The notes under the pieces are model-generated. The model was not told the DNA's origin. It made no database searches and was given only the letters and a program-made list of their open reading frames with translations. Positions 8,441 through 17,423 of a stretch of 64,000 nucleotides of DNA are shown piece after piece; the first letter of the stretch is position 1; every line of letters begins with the position of its first letter. The DNA comes from Hymenobacter sediminis (GTDB lineage Bacteria > Bacteroidota > Bacteroidia > Cytophagales > Hymenobacteraceae). The stretch lies in assembly GCF_003231285.1 (NCBI RefSeq), contig NZ_QKNS01000001.1, positions 1,054,001 through 1,118,000 of the forward strand, read 5' to 3'. The position numbers and the translations under genes are program-made.

Positions 8441-9817
8441 CTACAACCCACCAAGCGGTTCCGGCTCAATCCAGGGGTAGGGAGCTAGGCCGCGCTTTAG
8501 GGGTAGCAAATTGAGGCGGGGGCTGACCAGTGGTCGGGAAGGATGCCCGTTCAGGCTCACCCACGAATCGCAGTACACCGCCACCGGCTGTAGGCCGCGC
8601 CGTTGGTAGTCCTGGGCCAGCAAATGGGCAAACTGTAGGAGCAGGTCGGGGCTGTAGGTAAGCTTATTGGCTTGGTTGCGGGTAAGGTAGGTGCTAGGCC
8701 AAACGGTATCCTCGCGGCCATTGGGTAGGCGCACCCGGAATACTGCTGAGCCCGACTTGGTGCGCAGCATCAGGTGCCAGCTGAAGCGGTGGCCCTGCTC
8801 GGTCCAGTGAGTAGAGCCGGGGTAAAGCAAATAGCGCAGCGGAAGCAACACCTGCACCAGTACATAGAGCCCCAGCCCGGCCAGCACCAGTCGGCGCTGC
8901 CAGAGGGTTGGCGGGCTGGGAGGGGGTAGGGGATTTGCCAGGTCTGGGGCCGGAATACGCTGGCGAAACCAGCGGCCCACAAATCCGGGCAGCCGACGCG
9001 GAAAATCGGGAGCGAAAAACAGACTGGTAATCAGCAGCGAAAACCAAGGAAAAGTACCCAGCCCGAAGACAACCACATTACTCAGGTGAAACAGGGCCGC
9101 CGCTCCAAATGCCCAAGGTCGGGTGCGCCGTATCAGCAACAGGGGTACTACCAACGCATCAAAAGCCAAGCCCGCGTAGCTCATAAACCAGGCCGCTGCA
9201 GGCGAAGCCAATGCGTGGCCAACCAAGGGGTAGTGGGCCTTTGCTGCCAGCCAGATGGTAAGGGGGCGGGCCGCCAGCCAGTCGGGGTTCAGCTTGGCCA
9301 GCGCCGCAAACAGGTACACGAGGCCAATCTGAAACAGCAGAATCAGGCGCGTCCAGGCAGGTACGGCGGTAGCCGGGGCTACCCGGCCCGCCCGTACATC
9401 GGCCGAGGCAGCGCGGTGCGCAGGCAGCAGGGCAAGCAGGGCCGCTACCAGAGCATAGAGGTAAAAGTGGTTGATGTACTCAGTTTCCTCTAGCAGCAGC
9501 AAAGCTGTGTAGCCCAAGCTCAACAGCGCTGCCATGAGGCGGTAGTGGCAGCCCGCTGCTACGGCTACCCCTGCTACGGCCACCAAGGTGTACACAGCAT
9601 AAATGCCAGCCGGAGGCAGGGCCGGTAGCCACTCCCATCCTAGGTAGCGGAAATGAAACTGAGGCTGAGTATAGTTGAGTACCCGCCCCCTGACAATGCC
9701 GCCGACGTGCTCCAGCCCCAGCAAAATGCCAGCCCCCAGCCGGAAGTAAACCAGCCAGGCAATATCAACCGGACGAAATAGCGCGTGGGTAAAGCGTGTA
9801 GCCATATCTATAACCAT
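8441..9817 (-). CDS. HTTM-domain membrane protein (VKGC-like)
   Basis: A 458-residue polytopic membrane protein related to the horizontally transferred transmembrane (HTTM) family, which includes vitamin K-dependent gamma-carboxylase. The N-terminus has FRPVDIAWLVYFRLGAG and NYTQPQFHFRYLGWEWLP, typical of this family, followed by about seven or eight membrane segments. The soluble C-terminal part (about residues 330-458) contains HRFSWHLMLRTKSG. ATG 9817 and ATG 9805 are both possible; the TTG at 9829 is less likely. It lies 47 nt downstream of the antiporter gene on the same strand and may share its transcript. Carboxylase activity is not established for most bacterial members. Confidence 0.8.
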   Translation of the reverse strand: MVIDMATRFTHALFRPVDIAWLVYFRLGAGILLGLEHVGGIVRGRVLNYTQPQFHFRYLGWEWLPALPPAGIYAVYTLVAVAGVAVAAGCHYRLMAALLSLGYTALLLLEETEYINHFYLYALVAALLALLPAHRAASADVRAGRVAPATAVPAWTRLILLFQIGLVYLFAALAKLNPDWLAARPLTIWLAAKAHYPLVGHALASPAAAWFMSYAGLAFDALVVPLLLIRRTRPWAFGAAALFHLSNVVVFGLGTFPWFSLLITSLFFAPDFPRRLPGFVGRWFRQRIPAPDLANPLPPPSPPTLWQRRLVLAGLGLYVLVQVLLPLRYLLYPGSTHWTEQGHRFSWHLMLRTKSGSAVFRVRLPNGREDTVWPSTYLTRNQANKLTYSPDLLLQFAHLLAQDYQRRGLQPVAVYCDSWVSLNGHPSRPLVSPRLNLLPLKRGLAPYPWIEPEPLGGL

Positions 9818-9864
9818 ACGCAACCCCAACGTTTACAGATTAGGCCGAGCTAGCCCACCCGCCG

Positions 9865-11241
9865 CTACATCCACAATAGCCATCCGCTTACAATACCCAG
9901 TATTGGGAGCAGGTAGGGCAGGGCGTAGCGCCCGATGTAGCCGAAGAAGCTGGGCATGGGTACGCCCTCCTTTTCAGCAATGGCGCGCACCAGAAAGTTT
10001 GGTCCGTTGCCGATGTAAGTGAGAGCCCCGAACAACACTGCGCCGCTGGAAATAGCCCGCAGCAGCGGCAGGGTGGCGGCATCCGTGGCAAACTTCTGCA
10101 CGGCACTGGCCTGAACAAAATCCAGCTGATGACCGGCCAGACTCAGCCCCAGAAAGGAGGCGTAGGTAGGCGCGTTGTCGAGGAAGGCTGATAATACGCC
10201 GGTAATCCAGTAAAGCACGGCGGGTGTGAGGCGGGAAGATATAGCCGGATCGGCGGCTACGTGGGCGGCGGTTTGCAGGGCCGGCATCATGGTCAGGAAG
10301 ATGCCGAAGAACAAAAACGCTACCTCCAGAATGGGCTCGAAGTGAAAATGATTTGCCGCCAGAGCCTTGCGACTAGCCGTACGGTAGCACCCCCAGGCCG
10401 CTAGCAGCTGAATGGCTTCGCGCACAAACGAAACATTGAGCCCGGCTATGGGCAACGACGGCAGCCAGGGCAGGCGGGCGGGGTCCAGAAACACGGCGCC
10501 CAGGATCAGCACTAGCCACAGCAGATTATAGCGGCCGTTGAAGTCGAAAAGCGGAAGGCCTTTCTGCGACTGGGCGCGCCGTTGCTCACTGCGGGAAAGA
10601 GGAGCGGGATAAGCCGTGCGGCGGTCCATCAGCCAAAATAGTAGTAGCAGTAAGCCATTTGCCAGCAGCCAAGGTGCCAGCAGGTGCCAGGTCGTCCAGA
10701 AAAACGGCACCCCCCGCAGGTAGCCGATGAACAGCGGCGGGTCGCCGAGAGGCGTGAGCATGCCGCCCGCATTGCTGACAATGAAAATAAAGAAGATAAT
10801 GTGATAGGGCCGTATGCGTTTATCATTGAGCCGGATAAACGGCCGAACCAGCATCAGAGAAGCACCCGTGGTACCCACAATAGAAGCCAGCACGGCACCC
10901 ACGGCCAGCAGCGCCACGTTGCGGCTCGGCGTGCCCGGTACGTTGATGTTCAGATACATGGTGCCGCCCACCACAAACAGCGCCGTGAGCAACACCACAA
11001 AAGAGGAATATTCAGCCAGTGTTTCCACGGCCGTGTGCCAGTCGTGGCGGGCCAGCCCGTAGTAGCCCAGCATCAGCAGCCCCAAGCTCACAGCAATGTG
11101 CGCGTACCACTTCTCCCAAAACTTCGGGAACAGCAGTGGCCCGGTGGCAATGAGACCCAGCAGGCCAAAAAACGGTAGCAGCAACGGCCACGCCGGGGGG
11201 GTAGGAGAGGCCATCAGAAGCAGCGGGATAAGTAAAGGCAT
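9865..11241 (-). CDS. NhaD/CitMHS-like sodium:proton antiporter family protein
   Basis: A 458-residue inner-membrane transporter of the ion-transporter superfamily (CitMHS_2/NhaD-like). About 11 or 12 membrane segments are visible. The loop SNAGGMLTPLGDPPLFIGYL near residues 155-175 is the characteristic half-site re-entrant region, and the second half has GVLSAFLDNAPTYASFLG, the matching DNAPT motif. Substrate could be Na+/H+ or an organic anion; sequence alone does not decide. ATG 11241 is used, but a TAGTTTTG box only 3 nt upstream of it makes ATG 11214 (MASPTPPAWP) a credible alternative. The HTTM gene follows. Confidence 0.82.
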   Translation of the reverse strand: MPLLIPLLLMASPTPPAWPLLLPFFGLLGLIATGPLLFPKFWEKWYAHIAVSLGLLMLGYYGLARHDWHTAVETLAEYSSFVVLLTALFVVGGTMYLNINVPGTPSRNVALLAVGAVLASIVGTTGASLMLVRPFIRLNDKRIRPYHIIFFIFIVSNAGGMLTPLGDPPLFIGYLRGVPFFWTTWHLLAPWLLANGLLLLLFWLMDRRTAYPAPLSRSEQRRAQSQKGLPLFDFNGRYNLLWLVLILGAVFLDPARLPWLPSLPIAGLNVSFVREAIQLLAAWGCYRTASRKALAANHFHFEPILEVAFLFFGIFLTMMPALQTAAHVAADPAISSRLTPAVLYWITGVLSAFLDNAPTYASFLGLSLAGHQLDFVQASAVQKFATDAATLPLLRAISSGAVLFGALTYIGNGPNFLVRAIAEKEGVPMPSFFGYIGRYALPYLLPILGIVSGWLLWM

Positions 11242-11244
11242 AGC

Positions 11245-11252
11245 CAAAACTA
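11245..11252 (-). promoter_or_regulatory. Candidate -7 box (TAGTTTTG) for the antiporter gene
   Basis: An exact TAnnTTTG match on the minus strand, immediately before ATG 11241. If active, transcription would begin at or just after that ATG, favouring the internal ATG 11214. No -33 TTG is visible. Confidence 0.3.
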
Positions 11253-11407
11253 CGGATGCTCGCCAGAATGGTCTGCGGTAGCGCTTCAGCCTGACTTGGC
11301 GGGGTAGGCAGGGGCTGACCTCTTCCTACCCCCTATAAAGCACGCAACCTCACCTGAAAATAAGGAAAGTGCACTTCCTCTTGCTCATCGTTGTTCCTAC
11401 ATTCGGT

Positions 11408-11415
11408 TACCTTTG
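11408..11415 (+). promoter_or_regulatory. Candidate -7 box (TACCTTTG) for the Nfu gene
   Basis: TACCTTTG matches the consensus and lies 87 nt before ATG 11503. TTG triplets at 11381 and 11391 sit upstream, but their spacing (24 and 14 nt) is outside the usual 19-21 nt. Confidence 0.45.
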
Positions 11416-11502
11416 CAACCATTGCCGCCTCCGGCGGTTTACACGGTCAGGCCGATACTAGTTCGGCTGACTTTCTCCCGCTTGTCTCCAAGTCTTTCAA
11501 AC

Positions 11503-12135
11503 ATGGCTGAACAACTCACTGCCCCCGCTGCGCCGGTTTCTATTTACGCCGAAGCCAGCCCCAACCCCGAATCCATGAAGTTCGTGCTCAACACTCAACT
11601 CCTGACGGAGGGGGTGAGCGTGGACTACCCGAACCTGGAAGCCGCCACCAACTCGCCGCTGGCCCAGGAGCTGTTTAACTTCGATTACGTGGGCCGCGTG
11701 TTCATTGCCCAGAACTTCGTGACCATCACCAAAACCACCGAGCATCAGTGGGCCCAACTTATTCCTGAGTTGCGCACCTTCCTGAAGTCGTACGTGGAAG
11801 CAGGTGGTCCCATCTTCACCGTTGACCCAGCTGCTGAGCAGCGCGCGGCCCAGCAAGCAGCTGCTACCGGCGACGCCTCGGAAGCCGATCAGCAAACCAG
11901 CCAGAAAATCATCGACCTGCTCGATAACTACGTGCGCCCTGCCGTGGAGCAGGATGGTGGCAACATCACCTTCAAGAGCTACCAGGATGGCATCGTGACG
12001 GTGAACCTGCAGGGCTCGTGCTCTGGTTGCCCCTCGGCCACCGTTACCCTGAAGTCGGGCATCGAAAACCTGCTCAAGCGCATGGTACCCGAAGTAAAAG
12101 AGGTAGTAGCCGAAGGCGTAACCGCCAGCTTCTAA
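11503..12135 (+). CDS. Nfu-type iron-sulfur scaffold/carrier protein
   Basis: A 210-residue cytoplasmic protein that holds and delivers Fe-S clusters to target proteins. The N-terminal half (about residues 10-105) is the Nfu_N domain with ASPNPESMKFVLN. The C-terminal half is the NifU-like domain with VRPAVEQDGGNITF and the cluster-binding CSGCPS motif near residue 175. A Gln/Ala-rich linker connects them. ATG 11503 was chosen because the upstream in-frame extension lacks domain similarity and starts within the probable promoter. It is divergent from the antiporter gene and ends in a strong terminator. Confidence 0.92.
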   Translation: MAEQLTAPAAPVSIYAEASPNPESMKFVLNTQLLTEGVSVDYPNLEAATNSPLAQELFNFDYVGRVFIAQNFVTITKTTEHQWAQLIPELRTFLKSYVEAGGPIFTVDPAAEQRAAQQAAATGDASEADQQTSQKIIDLLDNYVRPAVEQDGGNITFKSYQDGIVTVNLQGSCSGCPSATVTLKSGIENLLKRMVPEVKEVVAEGVTASF

Positions 12136-12165
12136 TCACGGATTTTTGTAGTTAATCCATGTAAT

Positions 12166-12198
12166 AAAAAAGCCCCGTCATCTGGCGGGGCTTTTTTT
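12166..12198 (+). terminator. Terminator after the Nfu gene
   Basis: Stem AGCCCCG against CGGGGCT, loop TCATCTGG, preceded by six A and followed by seven T. It is 30 nt after the stop. Confidence 0.87.
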
Positions 12199-12285
12199 AT
12201 GGTAGAGAAAGCAAGCTAGCACACTGCGCTAGACCAACTGGGGCCACCGACCAGAGTGTCCTTGGCAGCCACTATGCATGCAGAG

Positions 12286-12323
12286 CACAAAAAAGCCCGA
12301 CCAATCAGTCGGGCTTTTTTGTG
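12286..12323 (-). terminator. Terminator after secDF
   Basis: A 15-bp stem CACAAAAAAGCCCGA with its complement around an 8-nt loop, 42 nt past the secDF stop. It has the same CACAAAAAA/TTTTTTGTG stem base as three other terminators here. Confidence 0.82.
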
Positions 12324-12365
12324 GGGGTAGGGCCCCGGCGCTGATACCAGCGCCGGGGGGTAAGT

Positions 12366-15347
12366 TTAGATTTGAGCCGTGCTCAGTTTAGGAGCGTCAG
12401 CATCGGTAGTCGTGTTCAGACGATCCTTCTCCTTGCGGCCGTAGGTGTCCAGAATCAGCGGCGCGGCAATGTACAGCGACGAGTACGTACCGAAGATGAT
12501 ACCAAGGATCATGGCGAAGGAGAACGAGCGGAGCGTTTCACCGCCGAACACATAGAGTACCACCATCACGAGGAATACCGTGGTGAACGTAATCATGGTG
12601 CGAGAGAACGTGCTGTTCAGGGCCGGGTTTACTACCTGGGCAAACGTGAGGTGCTTGTTCTCACGCAGGTATTCCCTGATTCGGTCGTAGATAACGATAG
12701 TATCGTTCATCGAGAAGCCGATGGTCGTCAGGATAGCCGCCACGAATACCTGGTCCATTTCGTAGTTCAGGCCGAAGGCGCGGGCAATCGGGAAGCAGGC
12801 AATAACGAGCAGGGCATCGTGGAACAGAGCTACTACCGCTGCCATAGAATACTGCCACTTCTCGAAGCGGAAGAGTACGTACACAAAGATGGCCAGCAGC
12901 GTCAGGCCCAAGCTCAGCACCGAAGTACGCTTGATGTCGTCGGCAATGGTAGCACCTACTTTTGAGGAGCTAACCTTTGTGGGGTTCAGGGCACTGTATT
13001 TGGCGTTTAGACCTTTGAACATGGCAGCCTCTACCTGGTTATCGGCGTCGGCACTTTCATCAGCAGCTAAGTAGCCCGTGGTAATGCGCAGGCGGCTTTC
13101 CGCCCCGAAGGTTTTCACTTCTGTACCAGCGCCACCGAAGTAATCATTCGTGAGCAGGTCGCGTACGTCAGAGGCCACAATTGGCTGGTTGAAGCTCACG
13201 ATGTACTCGCGGCCGCCGCGGAAGTCAACCCCCAGGTTCGGGCCACCCTGTAGGTACATCAGCACAAAGCCGATAACGATGAATACGGTAGAAGCCGCAT
13301 AGGCAATTTTGCGCTTGCCTACGATATCGAGGTTGATGCCTTTGAACAGGTTGTGTGAAAGGGCAGTGCTGAAGCTCAGCTTGGTGTTGCCGTTTTTCAC
13401 CATGCGCTCAATGATGAGGCGCGACACGTACACGGCCGACAGGAACGAGGTAAACACGCCGATACCCAGAGTAATGGCGAAGTTCTGAACCGGACCCGTG
13501 CCGAAGAAGCCCAGAATAACCGCAATAATCAGCTGGGTTACGTTGGAGTCGAAAATGGCCGATATGGCGCGGGAGTAGCCTTTGTTGATGGCATCCGTCG
13601 GCGACAGGCCATGGTCAAGTTCTTCCCGAATCCGTTCGAAAATCAGTACGTTGGCATCTACGGAAGCAGCAATTACCAGCAGCAGACCCGCAATACCCGG
13701 CAGGGTAAGCGCGAAGGACAACTGAGCCAGCACGCCCATAATCAGGAACAGGTTGAAGAGCAGCGCAGCATCGGCTACCAAACCAGCCCGGCCGTAGTAC
13801 GCGGCCATGAAGACCATAATGATGGCCAAGCCAGCCAGCGTCGAGTACAGACCCTGGTTGGTGGCTTCCTTACCCAGCGAAGGACCTACAATGGCTTCTT
13901 CTACAATGCGGGTAGGGGCAGGCAGCTTACCGGCCTTCAGAATGTTGGCCAGGTCCTGTGCTTCTTCAATGGTGAAGTTGCCCGAAATGCTGGAGTTGCC
14001 ACCGGCAATTTCTGCCTGCACCACCGGCGCCGAATACACGTTGTCGTCGAGCACAATGGCTACTTGACGGCCAATGTTGGCCGCTGTCAGGCGCTGCCAC
14101 TTGCGGGCACCACCAGGGTTCATCTGCATCGAAACCTCAGCGCGGCCGCTCATCTGGTCGAAGTCGCCACGAGCGTCGCTGATTACTTCGCCACCAATTG
14201 GGGCCTGCACGTCGCGGCTCTTCCGAATGGCGTAGAGCTGCAGGTATTCTTGGCCGTCGATTACGTCAGGCTTCACGCCCCACATAAAGGTGAGGTTAGA
14301 AGGTAGCACCGCGCGGGTGTCGGGGCTGCGCAGCATAGCGTTTACCCGGGCCGTGTCGCGGATATTGGCGCCCAGCGTGCCGGGCATGGTGAACAGACTG
14401 CCCAGTACGTTTTTCTGGGGAGCAGCCGAATCAGCTTTAGCCGTGGCGGTGTTTTTCTTAGCCAGCTGGCTGGCCAGGGACGTAGAGTCGCCGGCAGCAG
14501 CGGCCGTAGCTGTAGTATCGTTGGAGGCGGTAGCGGGGGTAGCGGCAGCCGTGGTAGCAGCGGCCGTTTCCTTAGCGCTCAGCACTTGGTTGAGCTGGTT
14601 TAGGTAGGGCGCGAATTCATCTTGGCGCCATACTTCCCAGAACTCCAGCTTGGCCTGGCCCTGCACCAGCTTACGTACCCGGTCGGGGTTATCCACGCCG
14701 GGCAGTTCAATCTGGATGCGGCCCGTGCCTTTTACCCGCTGAATGCTAGGCTGGCTGGTACCGAATTTGTCGATGCGGCTACGGAGAATGTTGAACGAGC
14801 GGTTGATGGCTTCGTCCACTTCCTTGTTGATTTCCCCGATTACCTTCTCGTTGGTCGAGTTGATGTCGATGCCACGGCTCTTATTGGTGGTGTTAGCAAA
14901 GATGCGAGCCAGCTTATCGTTAGGGGCTACATCACGGAACGACTGCGCAAACAGGGTTGTGAATGGCGTTGAAGGGTTGGTTTTACGCAACTCTTGCGCC
15001 TGCTCCAGCGCCTTGTTGAAAGCCGCATCCTTGGAGTTGCCGCTCATGGCCCGCACAATTTCCACCGGCGATACTTCCAGGGTTACGTGCATACCACCGT
15101 TCAGGTCAAGGCCCAGGCCCAGCTCCGATTGGCGTACTTCTTTATAGGTCAGGGGCCCGAATACGGGCGCGCGCCACACTGAGTCGAGGTAGTGCTGACG
15201 CTGTTTTTCGTTGAGCTTGCCGCTACGGGAGGCGTAGCGCACGGCATCTTTCTGCACCCCGCGCGACACAAGGGTCAGCGAGAGGAAGTAGATGCACAAC
15301 GCTGACACCAGAAGCGTCAGCGTAATGACGAGTCCTTTATTACGCAT
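12366..15347 (-). CDS. secDF: SecDF fused protein translocase subunit
   Basis: A 993-residue SecD-SecF fusion in the cytoplasmic membrane that uses the proton gradient to help pull proteins out of the SecYEG channel. Residues 7-27 are the first membrane helix. GLGLDLNGGMHVTLEV (about 77-92) is the SecD signature. The six-helix SecD membrane domain (about 500-640) includes the motif SVDANVLIFERIREEL. The SecF half starts near 685, with LGVDFRGGREYIV and the matching NDTIVIYDRIREYL motif near 900. Residues 258-313 form an Ala/Thr-rich low-complexity insert in the periplasmic region. The fused form is usual in Bacteroidota. It is transcribed alone and followed by a terminator. Confidence 0.97.
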   Translation of the reverse strand: MRNKGLVITLTLLVSALCIYFLSLTLVSRGVQKDAVRYASRSGKLNEKQRQHYLDSVWRAPVFGPLTYKEVRQSELGLGLDLNGGMHVTLEVSPVEIVRAMSGNSKDAAFNKALEQAQELRKTNPSTPFTTLFAQSFRDVAPNDKLARIFANTTNKSRGIDINSTNEKVIGEINKEVDEAINRSFNILRSRIDKFGTSQPSIQRVKGTGRIQIELPGVDNPDRVRKLVQGQAKLEFWEVWRQDEFAPYLNQLNQVLSAKETAAATTAAATPATASNDTTATAAAAGDSTSLASQLAKKNTATAKADSAAPQKNVLGSLFTMPGTLGANIRDTARVNAMLRSPDTRAVLPSNLTFMWGVKPDVIDGQEYLQLYAIRKSRDVQAPIGGEVISDARGDFDQMSGRAEVSMQMNPGGARKWQRLTAANIGRQVAIVLDDNVYSAPVVQAEIAGGNSSISGNFTIEEAQDLANILKAGKLPAPTRIVEEAIVGPSLGKEATNQGLYSTLAGLAIIMVFMAAYYGRAGLVADAALLFNLFLIMGVLAQLSFALTLPGIAGLLLVIAASVDANVLIFERIREELDHGLSPTDAINKGYSRAISAIFDSNVTQLIIAVILGFFGTGPVQNFAITLGIGVFTSFLSAVYVSRLIIERMVKNGNTKLSFSTALSHNLFKGINLDIVGKRKIAYAASTVFIVIGFVLMYLQGGPNLGVDFRGGREYIVSFNQPIVASDVRDLLTNDYFGGAGTEVKTFGAESRLRITTGYLAADESADADNQVEAAMFKGLNAKYSALNPTKVSSSKVGATIADDIKRTSVLSLGLTLLAIFVYVLFRFEKWQYSMAAVVALFHDALLVIACFPIARAFGLNYEMDQVFVAAILTTIGFSMNDTIVIYDRIREYLRENKHLTFAQVVNPALNSTFSRTMITFTTVFLVMVVLYVFGGETLRSFSFAMILGIIFGTYSSLYIAAPLILDTYGRKEKDRLNTTTDADAPKLSTAQI

Positions 15348-15509
15348 GAAATAAGTTGTTGATGTCCTGTGGGAAAGGCTGATGCGCGGGTTCCGGACCG
15401 TGAGGGTAGTGAAAAGCAGGCCGCAACAAGGGCCTGAAAAGCGCTGGCGTCGGCATCAGCAACGAGTCACCAGCTGTCAGCTACAACAGCACAAAAACGG
15501 CCCCGGCCG

Positions 15510-15878
15510 CTAGGGAGCCTGGGGCGAGAGGGCAGTAACCAGCAACCGCACCCGGAACCAGTCCGGTACAGCACTGGGCGAGGGGTTCGGCCCCGCAGGG
15601 CAGGTAGGAAGCCACAGCGCAACCGGAAGCTCCAGCGGCTGCGGAAGCCAGGCATCGGCCACCGGGGCTACGAAGAACCCAAGCGGGGAGGTAGCCTCCA
15701 GTGTAACACGTTGCTTTACTACCGCTGCCTTAGGCCCAGCACTTACGCGGGTAGCGCCTGAAGCCGGCAATACCCGTAGCGTAGCCACCGCCTGATGATT
15801 CAGCCCCAGCACCATCAGCAGAGTTGCTGTGATGCAGGCGAAGCGCAAGCGGGCTAAAAGGCGAGGGAAGGAAAGCAA
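15510..15878 (-). CDS. Small predicted exported protein, function unknown
   Basis: A 122-residue protein with no recognised domain. I chose the TTG at 15878 because an excellent promoter lies immediately upstream and overlaps the longer upstream reading frame, so that frame cannot be the start. From this TTG the protein begins MLSFPRLLARLRFACITATLLMVLG, a good signal peptide with cleavage possible after HQAVA. The rest is Pro/Ala/Val-rich with Trp residues (DAWLPQPLELPVALWLP), probably beta-rich. It lies 162 nt upstream of secDF on the same strand. No function can be given. Confidence 0.55.
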   Translation of the reverse strand: MLSFPRLLARLRFACITATLLMVLGLNHQAVATLRVLPASGATRVSAGPKAAVVKQRVTLEATSPLGFFVAPVADAWLPQPLELPVALWLPTCPAGPNPSPSAVPDWFRVRLLVTALSPQAP

Positions 15879-15898
15879 TGTGTTCGGGGTAAGAGCTA

Positions 15899-15929
15899 CA
15901 AATATAGCTTTTTGCTGTGGGTACGGCAA
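15899..15929 (-). promoter_or_regulatory. Bacteroidota-type promoter for the small exported protein
   Basis: On the minus strand GTTG (TTG at 15927-15929) is followed by 20 nt and TATATTTG (15899-15906), matching both the -33 and -7 elements with ideal spacing. The -7 box ends 20 nt before the TTG start codon at 15878 and excludes the longer upstream start. Confidence 0.72.
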
Positions 15930-16022
15930 CGGCACAGAACCACGGATTTAGACGGATTCGTCGGATTACACAGATTCTGTATCGGCGTTAGGCTGTCCTA
16001 TAATCATAAAACACCCAAACCC

Positions 16023-16062
16023 ACACAAAAAAGCCTCACCTGCTGGTGGGGCTTTTTTGTGT
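16023..16062 (-). terminator. Terminator after the udk-DUF4268 unit
   Basis: An 18-bp stem ACACAAAAAAGCCTCACC paired with GGTGGGGCTTTTTTGTGT around TGCT (one G-T pair), 58 nt past the stop of the leftward gene. Confidence 0.82.
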
Positions 16063-16120
16063 AGATGATTTTATAGAACAGATGGCCGGAAAACCCGAGT
16101 AATCCATCTGAATACGTGGT

Positions 16121-16579
16121 TCACATCAAATCCTCTAAGGGGTAGCGGGCTTGGCTCCAGAACTCATCCAAAGCCAGCAGCCGGGGCTTGAAAAAGGAAA
16201 TCAGGGCGGGCCAGTCCTCACGGTTCAGGGGGCTGACACCGTTGAGCTGCTGCTGCACTCGGCTCATGGGCTGGCCGTTTTCCTCGGCTTCTTCCTGCCA
16301 GTCCCAGGTTTGACCCGGAACAGGGGGTAGCATATTGCTGAGGGCCTGCAGTTGTTCATAGTGCAGCGCTCGGATGTCAGCATCAGGGTGCACCAGCTCT
16401 AGCCCAATGGTGGCCCGGCGGCTCTCGGCCCGCATGCGCAGCTGTACATACTTCAGGCCGGTGCGGTAGTTAATCCAGTTGATCGTTTCGCCCTCGGCCG
16501 AAGGTACAGGGGCCATGTACTGGCCGAAGGTGGTCCAGAAGGCCTGTCGCAGTTGGGCGGCTTCGGCTTTACCGTACAT
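16121..16579 (-). CDS. DUF4268-domain protein
   Basis: A 152-residue acidic cytoplasmic protein matching the DUF4268 pattern: an N-terminal segment EAAQLRQAFWTTFGQYM, a central strand region with YRTGLKYVQLRMRAESRRATIGLEL, DADIRALHYEQLQAL, and a C-terminal FKPRLLALDEFWSQARYPLEDL. Some members are fused to nuclease-like or restriction-associated domains, but this one is standalone. It begins 14 nt after udk on the same strand, so the two are probably one transcript. The biochemical role is unknown. Confidence 0.8.
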   Translation of the reverse strand: MYGKAEAAQLRQAFWTTFGQYMAPVPSAEGETINWINYRTGLKYVQLRMRAESRRATIGLELVHPDADIRALHYEQLQALSNMLPPVPGQTWDWQEEAEENGQPMSRVQQQLNGVSPLNREDWPALISFFKPRLLALDEFWSQARYPLEDLM

Positions 16580-16593
16580 GGCTTACAGAATAA

Positions 16594-17229
16594 TTACAGC
16601 GCCGTGCGGCCAGCTTCTACCTTGCTACGCAGGAACGATACGAGCACATCCAGCCCCTTGTCGAAATGACGGTTGTTGGGGATAATAAGGTCGGCGTCGT
16701 GCTTGAAAGGCTTGATGTACTTTTCGTAGGTAGGCGCTACGTGGTTGGTGTAGCGGTACAGCACATCTTCCAGATCGTAGCCTCGCTCGTCTCGGTCGCG
16801 CACGATGCGGCGCTGCAGCTTCACGTGCTCCCGCGCATCGATATACACTTTCAGGTCAAGCAGCTTAGCTACTTCCTCAAAGTAAAACACGAAGATGCCT
16901 TCTACTACCACAATAGGGGCGGGCCGGAACACCAGCTCGGCGGGCACTACGTTCGGGTTATTGAAGGTGTATTCCTGGCGGCGTACTTCCAGCCCCTGGC
17001 TGATACGTAGCACGTCGGCAGCGTAAGCGTGGGAATCAATGCTGCTGGGCAGATCGAAGTTCGTGACGCCCTGAGAATCCACCTGCTGGGCTTCCCGCGG
17101 GTGGTAGTAGTTGTCCTGCGAAATCAGGCAGATTTCTTCTTCGGGAAACGAGGCCAGCAGCCGGCGCAGAAACGTGGTTTTGCCAGAGGCGCTGCCGCCC
17201 GTAATTCCGACGATGAAAGGGTGTTGCAT
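16594..17229 (-). CDS. udk: Uridine kinase
   Basis: A 211-residue cytoplasmic P-loop kinase that phosphorylates uridine and cytidine to UMP and CMP in pyrimidine salvage. The Walker A loop is GGSASGKTTFLRR (about residues 11-23). ISQDNYYHP holds the catalytic Asp, FDLPSSIDSHAY is the substrate region, and VVVEGIFVFY is the Walker B-like strand; RIVRDRDERGYD follows as the lid. ATG 17229 fits the family start and lies 39 nt after a TACTTTTG box. It is followed by the DUF4268 gene and a terminator. Confidence 0.93.
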   Translation of the reverse strand: MQHPFIVGITGGSASGKTTFLRRLLASFPEEEICLISQDNYYHPREAQQVDSQGVTNFDLPSSIDSHAYAADVLRISQGLEVRRQEYTFNNPNVVPAELVFRPAPIVVVEGIFVFYFEEVAKLLDLKVYIDAREHVKLQRRIVRDRDERGYDLEDVLYRYTNHVAPTYEKYIKPFKHDADLIIPNNRHFDKGLDVLVSFLRSKVEAGRTAL

Positions 17230-17268
17230 GGAGGTGGGAATAGGCCCGTACCGGCGGGGCCAACCCTG

Positions 17269-17296
17269 CAAAAGTACGAAATCTAGCGGAGGCCAA
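17269..17296 (-). promoter_or_regulatory. Candidate promoter for udk
   Basis: Minus-strand TACTTTTG (17269-17276) is an exact -7 match with TTG at 17294-17296, 17 nt further upstream. The box ends 39 nt before the start codon. Confidence 0.55.
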
Positions 17297-17423
17297 GGCG
17301 CTGAGTTGGTGAAATGGTGAAATTGTGGACCAGCGCACTGGTAAGCTTGCCGTTTAGGTTGATCTTCAGGGGTAGCTATAAATAGATAGCCTATTGGCGG
17401 AGATTAATCTGTTTATGAATAGC

